A stretch of DNA of 10,330 bases from an uncultured Phycisphaerales bacterium. Lineage in GTDB: Bacteria; Planctomycetota; Phycisphaerae; Phycisphaerales; SM1A02. Under the pieces are notes generated by a model. The model was not told the DNA's origin. It saw only the letters and a list, made by a program, of their open reading frames with translations, and ran no database searches. The translations under genes and the position numbers were made by a program. Below, one piece after another: positions 6,329-10,330 of the stretch (positions are counted from its first letter, which is position 1; the number at the start of each line of letters is the position of its first letter). The DNA lies in assembly GCA_946886375.1 (NCBI GenBank), contig CAMPIL010000100.1, forward strand, positions 1 to 10,330, read 5' to 3'.

Positions 6329-7621
6329 TCAGCCGCCGGCCTGTTCAGATTGAGCCGGCCAGAAGCTCAACGGTGAAACAGCCGCCTTGGACTGCGCGCC
6401 TTCCGCGTTCACGATCACCTCTCGGCCGACATCGGCGTGCGCGGACTTGATCATGGCGAACGCGATCGGCGCCGCGCCCAACATGGGACTCAACGTGCTG
6501 GAGGTCACCACGCCGATCTCCTCGCCCATCGAGCCATCTTCATTCATGCTGAAGACCTGCTCGCCGGAGGTGGGAAGAAGATCCTCCAGCATGCGCAATC
6601 CGACAAGCATCTGCTTGGGCCGGCCGAGGTGCTCCATGCGGGCCACGACCTCCTGTCCCAGATAGCAGCCCTTGGTGAAACTCACGCGCTCGCGCAGCAC
6701 GCCCGTCTCATGCGGCAGGTTGGTGGGGCCAAAGTCAACGTTGAACACCGGCGTACCCGCTTCAATCCGCGCAATGTTGAACGCGTGCCAGCCGATCGGA
6801 CGAACCGGGAACGGCTGCGGCGGAATGCTCAGCAACGCGGTCCAGACCGTGGCGGCATCTTCATAAGGAATGACCAATTCTAATCCGGGCTCGCCGACCT
6901 GCTCCCGGCGAGCGTATGCGGCGTTGACGCCTTCGATATTCATCGTTCCTGCCTGCGCGTTCTCAAGTGTACCTGCGGCTGTACCGCTCACCGCTGCAAG
7001 CGTTTGCAGCGCGTGCCTGCCGTGCAGAGCGATGTGGTGAAACTTTGATGATGCGTCTTCGATCTGCACATCCTCGGCCACGATGAACTCGTTGAGTGTC
7101 TGCGCGCTTCGCGCAGCGTTGAGGATGTCAACATCGACCAGCATGCGGTCGCCAAGTTCCATCAGCAGCAGGTCGGCTTCGATGCGCCCCTTGCGATTGA
7201 GCCAGAAGGACCGGCGGGCGATGCCGGGCGAAAGGTCCTTCAATTCCTGAGTCAGCATTCGGTTAAAGAACTCGCGGCGTGCGGCCAAGTCGCCGGTGAC
7301 CAGCAGCGTGCCGCGATGCGGACTGTCCATCACTCCCGCCCCGCGCCGAATCGCGGCATATTCCAGTTCCACTTCGGCGTAACCGGCGACAATCTCGCAG
7401 GCCGGCTCGGCGTCGCCCGGCCCGCCGTAGGGAATGTAGTGCACCTCGGCCGCAACGCGCTGCCCGGTGGCCGCGCCGGGACGATCCGCCTGCACCTTTC
7501 CGCTGCGCGCACCGGACAAACCCCGGGCGATGTATTCCTCGTGCAATGTTCGAAGCGGCGAATCGTGAAGCATGTGGATCGGGCGGTTGGAGGGTGAATC
7601 CTGCGCCAGATGATAGCGCAC
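6329..7621 (-). CDS. ygfZ: YgfZ/GcvT-family folate-binding protein
   Basis: A member of the YgfZ (IbaG-linked/IBA57) family, which binds tetrahydrofolate and helps maintain certain Fe-S enzymes such as the tRNA methylthiolase MiaB. The diagnostic motif K-G-C-Y-L-G-Q-E is at residues 317-324, with the conserved Cys at 319. The N-terminal GcvT-like region starts with 'RRGAGVMDSPHRGTLLVTG' (92-110), as in aminomethyltransferases. Length is 430 residues, longer than E. coli YgfZ because of an N-terminal stretch (about 35-60) and a longer C-terminal tail. The start is uncertain: GTG 7621 has only a poor ribosome binding site, and ATG 7573 (Met17) has none. It lies 41 bases after the acyltransferase gene. 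The KGC motif argues against a glycine-cleavage T protein. Confidence 0.87.
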   Translation of the reverse strand: MRYHLAQDSPSNRPIHMLHDSPLRTLHEEYIARGLSGARSGKVQADRPGAATGQRVAAEVHYIPYGGPGDAEPACEIVAGYAEVELEYAAIRRGAGVMDSPHRGTLLVTGDLAARREFFNRMLTQELKDLSPGIARRSFWLNRKGRIEADLLLMELGDRMLVDVDILNAARSAQTLNEFIVAEDVQIEDASSKFHHIALHGRHALQTLAAVSGTAAGTLENAQAGTMNIEGVNAAYARREQVGEPGLELVIPYEDAATVWTALLSIPPQPFPVRPIGWHAFNIARIEAGTPVFNVDFGPTNLPHETGVLRERVSFTKGCYLGQEVVARMEHLGRPKQMLVGLRMLEDLLPTSGEQVFSMNEDGSMGEEIGVVTSSTLSPMLGAAPIAFAMIKSAHADVGREVIVNAEGAQSKAAVSPLSFWPAQSEQAGG

Positions 7622-7662
7622 GGCGGCACTCGCGCCTGCGGCGCCATTCCCGATTGCGGCGG

Positions 7663-8709
7663 TCAGATGCGCAGCAGTTGCCGCGTACGGTTCAGCGTCA
7701 TGCGCGTGGCCACGCCCAGCCCTCGCCGCGTCACGGTGATGTTGCGCGTGAACCGGCGCTGCGCGCCGAACTGGAACTTGTACGCCTCATCGCCGCGCAG
7801 AAAATCCACGCTCTTGAGTTTCTGCTCGATCGCGTATCGCAGCGCCAGCGCGTTGACAACGCGCCCGGGCGAAACGTGCTTGTAGCGATCGTCAAACGCG
7901 GTGCAGTAAATGCACAGTGATGAAGCCTTCTCATCCAGGAAGCCGCCGATGGCGGCCACCGGCCATGGACCGTCCCAGATTGCGAGAATGCGCGCAAACC
8001 CCGCTTCGGCTGCGGCCTCAAACAGTCTGCGAAAACGCGGCAGGTTGCCGCCCTGCGTGTGGTAGTCGTAGGCTTCTGACATCGACACGATCGCATCGAT
8101 CTGCGTGCGCTGGTTCTCAGCATCCAGATGTCTGACCTGGAAATCGCGCTCCACGATTCGCAGTTTCTTGCGCAGTTCGTGCGATGGATGCTGCTGCATG
8201 AACTCATCCCACGTTGGAGGCAGCGGCACATAGGGGCAGCATGTTCCCTGGCAATCCTGGATGTCATTTTCGTGTTGCGCCAGCCGGTTGAGGAAGAACT
8301 CCATGCGCGGATCGCTGACCTCCTTCAGCCGCATGCGCTCCCAGCGCATGTGACTGGCGATGTACTCGGCGATCGCCTCGATCGCGGTTCGCTCGGTCTG
8401 CGGATGGCACACGAAGCCCGTGAAATCCGCGCCGGGGTCGCCGGCCATGTGGATTTCGCGCACCTGGTCCATGCGCAACGCGCCGGGTCTGCCTCGGACG
8501 TTCACCGGAAAAAAACCCACGCACGGCGAACGGGAGTCCTCCCGCGCCGCCAGCACAGCCCAGCGTGGATACGGGCCGACCTGCATCCACGTGGTCAACC
8601 ACGGCCACGACATGAAGATGGATGCGTGCCGGTCGGCTGCAAACGCCGACTCCCATGCCTGGCGATGCCTGGTGAGTTCCACCACCCGATCGATCAAAAT
8701 GATTTCCAT
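7663..8709 (-). CDS. CelD/BcsL-type GNAT acyltransferase
   Basis: A 348-residue protein resembling the BioF2-like/Acetyltransf_6 group of GNAT acyltransferases, which includes CelD/BcsL proteins of polysaccharide synthesis and FemAB-like enzymes. Signs are 'FMSWPWLTTWMQ' near residue 32, the basic 'SHELRKKLRIVERDF' segment near 185, 'AAIGGFLDEKASSLCIYCTAF' as the core beta strands, and the C-terminal 'VDFLRGDEAYKFQFGAQRR' signature with conserved Asp, Glu and Lys. It probably moves an acyl group from a thioester or aminoacyl donor to a cell-surface or small-molecule acceptor; the acceptor is unknown. No signal peptide or membrane segment was seen. ATG 8709 is preferred over GTG 8748, since the extra 13 residues look unrelated and neither start has a strong ribosome binding site. 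No polysaccharide genes are adjacent. Confidence 0.78.
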   Translation of the reverse strand: MEIILIDRVVELTRHRQAWESAFAADRHASIFMSWPWLTTWMQVGPYPRWAVLAAREDSRSPCVGFFPVNVRGRPGALRMDQVREIHMAGDPGADFTGFVCHPQTERTAIEAIAEYIASHMRWERMRLKEVSDPRMEFFLNRLAQHENDIQDCQGTCCPYVPLPPTWDEFMQQHPSHELRKKLRIVERDFQVRHLDAENQRTQIDAIVSMSEAYDYHTQGGNLPRFRRLFEAAAEAGFARILAIWDGPWPVAAIGGFLDEKASSLCIYCTAFDDRYKHVSPGRVVNALALRYAIEQKLKSVDFLRGDEAYKFQFGAQRRFTRNITVTRRGLGVATRMTLNRTRQLLRI

Positions 8710-8770
8710 GAGTTCTCGCAATCCATGTTGCGGCCCCGGACCCGCCACACATCACGCCATCAGTATGCCT

Positions 8771-8803
8771 CGCAAACGCGCGGAGCGCATCACGCGCTTT
8801 GCG
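8771..8803 (-). terminator. Long hairpin spanning the stop codon of the glutamine-amidotransferase-like gene
   Basis: On the minus strand CGCAAAGCGCG pairs with CGCGC(g)TTTGCG to form an 11-bp stem with a single bulged G, closing a ten-base loop that contains the stop codon TGA (8790-8792). No T-run follows. It may attenuate read-through into the acyltransferase gene or act as an mRNA-stabilising or processing element inside the cluster. Confidence 0.4.
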
Positions 8804-9488
8804 AATCGGTTGCCATGCCTAGGCGTGCCGCTTCCACCAGTTTGCGTATGACGCCAATGCCCAGCGCCGCATCGTCGGTTCGCTCCGGATGCCACTGCAC
8901 GCCCAGGTAAAACGGCCGGTCATCGCTTTGAATGGCTTCGATTACGCCGTCGGGCGAGGTCGCGACAACGCGCATGCGGCCGGGGTCGGTCAGCGCCTGT
9001 CGATGATGACTGTGCACGGCACCGCGCCCGATCTCGCCGCGGATTTCATGCACGCGCTTGTCCCAGTGCTGATTGGCGGTGGAAAGCGAATCGGGAAGAT
9101 GCTGGTCGATTTTTCCGCCCGCGTGCAATCCCATCATCTGCATGCCCAGGCAGATTCCCAGCGCGGGCTTGGGGGCGTCGGCCGCCAGCGCATCGAGAAT
9201 CGCAATCTCGAACTCCTGCCGCTGCGGGTCAATCGGGTTGGCCTTGGGATGCAAGGGCCGGCCGCCCAGGCGCGCGTCCGTCATAATCGGATCGCCCCCG
9301 CCGGTGAGCATGATGCCATCGCACAAGCGAAGGTATTCCGCAGCGCACTGCGGCACACAGGGCAGGATCAACGGCAGCCCGCCGGCCTCCTGCACCGCGG
9401 TGATGTAGGACCGCCCCAGCAGGAATTTCTCCTCGCTGGCGTCGGCGGTGATGCCGATGATCGGCCGGGATGGCTGAGATTGCGTCAT
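8790..9488 (-). CDS. Class I glutamine amidotransferase-like gamma-glutamyl hydrolase (peptidase C26, PuuD-like)
   Basis: Predicted cytosolic hydrolase of gamma-glutamyl bonds, as in PuuD, which frees GABA from gamma-glutamyl-GABA. The catalytic triad is visible: Cys113 in 'GICLGMQMMG', and His200 with Glu202 in 'LGVQWHPER'. 'DGIMLTGGGDP' (57-67) and 'AVHSHHRQAL' (157-166) fit the C26 family. Length is 232 residues, slightly short of the usual 240-255. ATG 9488 begins 'MTQSQPSRPIIGITAD', the expected start of the domain; the ribosome binding site is weak. The frame is open further up to 9671, but that would run into rpsR on the other strand. No polyamine genes are nearby, so the real substrate is open. 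It is divergent from rpsR and first in the four-gene minus-strand series. Confidence 0.88.
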   Translation of the reverse strand: MTQSQPSRPIIGITADASEEKFLLGRSYITAVQEAGGLPLILPCVPQCAAEYLRLCDGIMLTGGGDPIMTDARLGGRPLHPKANPIDPQRQEFEIAILDALAADAPKPALGICLGMQMMGLHAGGKIDQHLPDSLSTANQHWDKRVHEIRGEIGRGAVHSHHRQALTDPGRMRVVATSPDGVIEAIQSDDRPFYLGVQWHPERTDDAALGIGVIRKLVEAARLGMATDSQSA

Positions 9489-9509
9489 GAGCGTGGTTTC
9501 ACGGCGGTG

Positions 9510-9538
9510 TTGATGGCCCGGTGCATATCGGCTATTAT
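9510..9538 (+). promoter_or_regulatory. Sigma-70-type promoter of rpsR
   Basis: TTGATG (9510-9515) and TATTAT (9533-9538) are separated by exactly 17 bases, matching consensus at four and five of six positions. It predicts a transcript start near 9545 and a leader of about 77 bases before the rpsR ATG. The box lies only 22 bases upstream of the start codon of the divergent minus-strand gene, so the two promoters could interfere. Confidence 0.6.
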
Positions 9539-9552
9539 CCCGCCAATTCGTC

Positions 9553-9615
9553 GGCTGCCAGATCGCAAGGCAGCCTGTCGGTCGCCCCGGCGACCTCATC
9601 CAAGACGGGAGTCTT
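9553..9615 (+). promoter_or_regulatory. Structured rpsR leader with three consecutive hairpins, candidate autoregulatory element
   Basis: Three perfect inverted repeats follow each other. GGCTGCC/GGCAGCC (9553-9575) has seven bp and a nine-base loop. GGTCGC/GCGACC (9580-9595) has six bp with a CCCG loop. AAGAC/GTCTT (9602-9615) has five bp with a GGGA loop. The likely Shine-Dalgarno GGGAG (9607-9611) lies in the third loop and first stem base, ten bases before the ATG, so folding would hide it. Ribosomal protein genes are often controlled by such leaders. The known S6:S18 mRNA motif uses an unpaired CCG, and the second loop exposes one. Whether bS18 or bS6:bS18 binds here is inference. Confidence 0.45.
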
Positions 9616-9621
9616 ATTTCG

Positions 9622-9879
9622 ATGTCGCAATTCCAATCCCCTGCCGCCCCACCCACCGGACGCCGTCCCAAGCCCGCCTATCTCAAGACGGGAGCCGATG
9701 GCAATCCATTTGTTGACTACAAGGCGGTGGATGACCTCCGCCGGCTGATGACGCCCAACGGCAAGATCTATTCGCGCAAGCGTCTGAGCATTTCAGCCCG
9801 CGAGCAGCGCATGGTGGCCCAGGCGATCAAGCGGGCACGGTACATGGCCCTGCTGCCCTACACCGACGCGACGCTGTAA
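9622..9879 (+). CDS. rpsR: 30S ribosomal protein bS18
   Basis: An 85-residue small-subunit protein that binds the 16S rRNA platform as a pair with bS6. The C-terminal half is diagnostic: 'FVDYKAVDDLRRLMTPNGKI' (28-47), then 'SRKRLSIS', and the near-invariant 'QAIKRARYMALLPYTD' (67-82). The first 25 residues are a Pro-rich, basic extension and vary in the family. ATG 9622 is supported by GGGAG ten bases upstream. The usual operon neighbours rpsF, ssb and rplI are absent: the gene is divergent from an amidotransferase-like gene and convergent with an unknown gene 27 bases away. It therefore seems to be transcribed alone from its own promoter and structured leader. Confidence 0.95.
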   Translation: MSQFQSPAAPPTGRRPKPAYLKTGADGNPFVDYKAVDDLRRLMTPNGKIYSRKRLSISAREQRMVAQAIKRARYMALLPYTDATL

Positions 9880-9886
9880 GCAGGAT

Positions 9887-9898
9887 CGCCTGAAGGCG
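9887..9898. other. Small hairpin between convergent rpsR and the unknown gene
   Basis: CGCC-TGAA-GGCG forms a four-bp stem in the 27-base gap between the two convergent stops. It is too short and lacks T-runs on either side, so it is only a weak candidate for a shared terminator. Confidence 0.2.
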
Positions 9899-9906
9899 TA
9901 CGAGGA

Positions 9907-10330
9907 TCAATTCGCCGGTGCGGTGGTCGCAGCGATGTCGGGCGGCAGGCGATGCAAGAATAATGTGTTGTCGCCTAAGACGTTGCCTGAGGGCACATGT
10001 ATTACGCCGAAATGAACCTCAATTGGATCATCATCGCGATGAGCTAGCGTTACACGCGGAACGATGTCCAGTGCAAGGGTCTCGTCAGACTCAACCTGCC
10101 TTCGCCACACCGCCCCGATGAACCGTTGACCTTCCGCACTGGGCTTCTGAACCAGCGGCATATGACGTATTTCCGCGAAAGGACAGCACGCGTCCTGTGC
10201 GCGAGTGAGGTCGCCGAAGGTCGCGTTGATGTGTTGGAAAAACTGTTCCTTCGTCAGCCTCACCCCTGTTGCTCCTTCGATCATCGCGGCTGCAGCTACG
10301 ACGACGCCATCGCAGTCAGCGACGACGAGG
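9907..10330 (-). CDS. Unrecognised protein, 5' end outside window
   Basis: The C-terminal 140 or so residues of a protein I cannot place. The frame stays open from an internal ATG at 10284 to the right edge, adding 'LVVADCDGVVVAAAA' before it. There is no ribosome binding site at that ATG, so the true start is probably beyond the window. The visible part reads like a compact alpha/beta protein: 'ATGVRLTKEQFFQHINATFGD', then 'DACCPFAEIRHMPLV' with two adjacent Cys, then a charged centre with 'DIVPRVTLAHRDDDPIEVHF', then a Pro/Ala-rich end. No membrane segment or catalytic motif stands out. Codon use at third positions looks less GC-rich than in the neighbouring cluster. It is convergent with rpsR. 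Confidence 0.55.
   Translation of the reverse strand, partial: LVVADCDGVVVAAAAMIEGATGVRLTKEQFFQHINATFGDLTRAQDACCPFAEIRHMPLVQKPSAEGQRFIGAVWRRQVESDETLALDIVPRVTLAHRDDDPIEVHFGVIHVPSGNVLGDNTLFLHRLPPDIAATTAPAN

Noticed and set aside
4748..6376. Plus-strand open frames opposite the PLD gene
   Set aside because: Shadow frames caused by GC bias; the minus strand carries both HKD motifs in one uninterrupted frame.
9489..9671. N-terminal extension of the amidotransferase-like gene to 9671
   Set aside because: It would overlap the rpsR promoter, leader and start; the extra residues are unlike C26 family proteins and the domain begins naturally at 9488.
1..10330. Mobile element, CRISPR array, tRNA/rRNA or defence system
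   Set aside because: No transposase or integrase, no regularly spaced repeats, no cloverleaf or rRNA-like sequence, and no recognised defence gene was found.

Overview
The window reads as high-GC chromosomal DNA from a planctomycete, most likely of the class Phycisphaerae. The best clue is the C-terminal tail of the esterase at 1015-2157. It carries two 'GDxNxDGxxNVxDLLAVxNxWG' dockerin-like motifs, a type common on secreted proteins of that group, and a third copy lies in the small reading frame next to it. This placement is inference from protein style, not from a database match.

Layout: (1) 1-948, plus strand, the C-terminal part of a GGDEF diguanylate cyclase that enters from the left edge. 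(2) 1015-2157, minus, a secreted alpha/beta-hydrolase (esterase) with a dockerin-like tail, convergent with the cyclase. (3) 2267-2554, minus, a small Cys-rich reading frame with one dockerin-like motif, possibly a gene remnant. (4) 2733-2769, a clear rho-independent terminator for the minus-strand gene above it. (5) 2828-3541, minus, a B12-binding-fold protein that lacks the expected cobalamin-ligating histidine. (6) 3842-4747, minus, HMG-CoA lyase. (7) 4958-9488, minus, four genes in a row with short gaps: a class I glutamine-amidotransferase-like hydrolase, a CelD/BcsL-type GNAT acyltransferase, a YgfZ/GcvT-type folate-binding protein and a ClsB-like phospholipase D/cardiolipin synthase. 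They could form one transcription unit. (8) 9622-9879, plus, rpsR (ribosomal protein bS18) alone, divergent from the cluster. (9) 9907-10330, minus, an unrecognised gene that runs off the right edge.

Most genes are housekeeping or general metabolism: leucine catabolism or ketone formation (HMG-CoA lyase), Fe-S or one-carbon maintenance (YgfZ), membrane lipid synthesis (PLD) and translation (bS18). No mobile element, CRISPR array, tRNA, rRNA or defence locus was seen.

The most interesting regulatory signal is upstream of rpsR. A good sigma-70-type promoter (TTGATG-17-TATTAT) is followed by a short leader holding three consecutive hairpins, the last of which places the Shine-Dalgarno sequence in its loop and stem. 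With rpsR separated from its usual partners rpsF and ssb, this is a candidate autoregulatory leader. The second point of interest is the degenerate B12-domain protein. I do not see a convincing new multi-gene system here.
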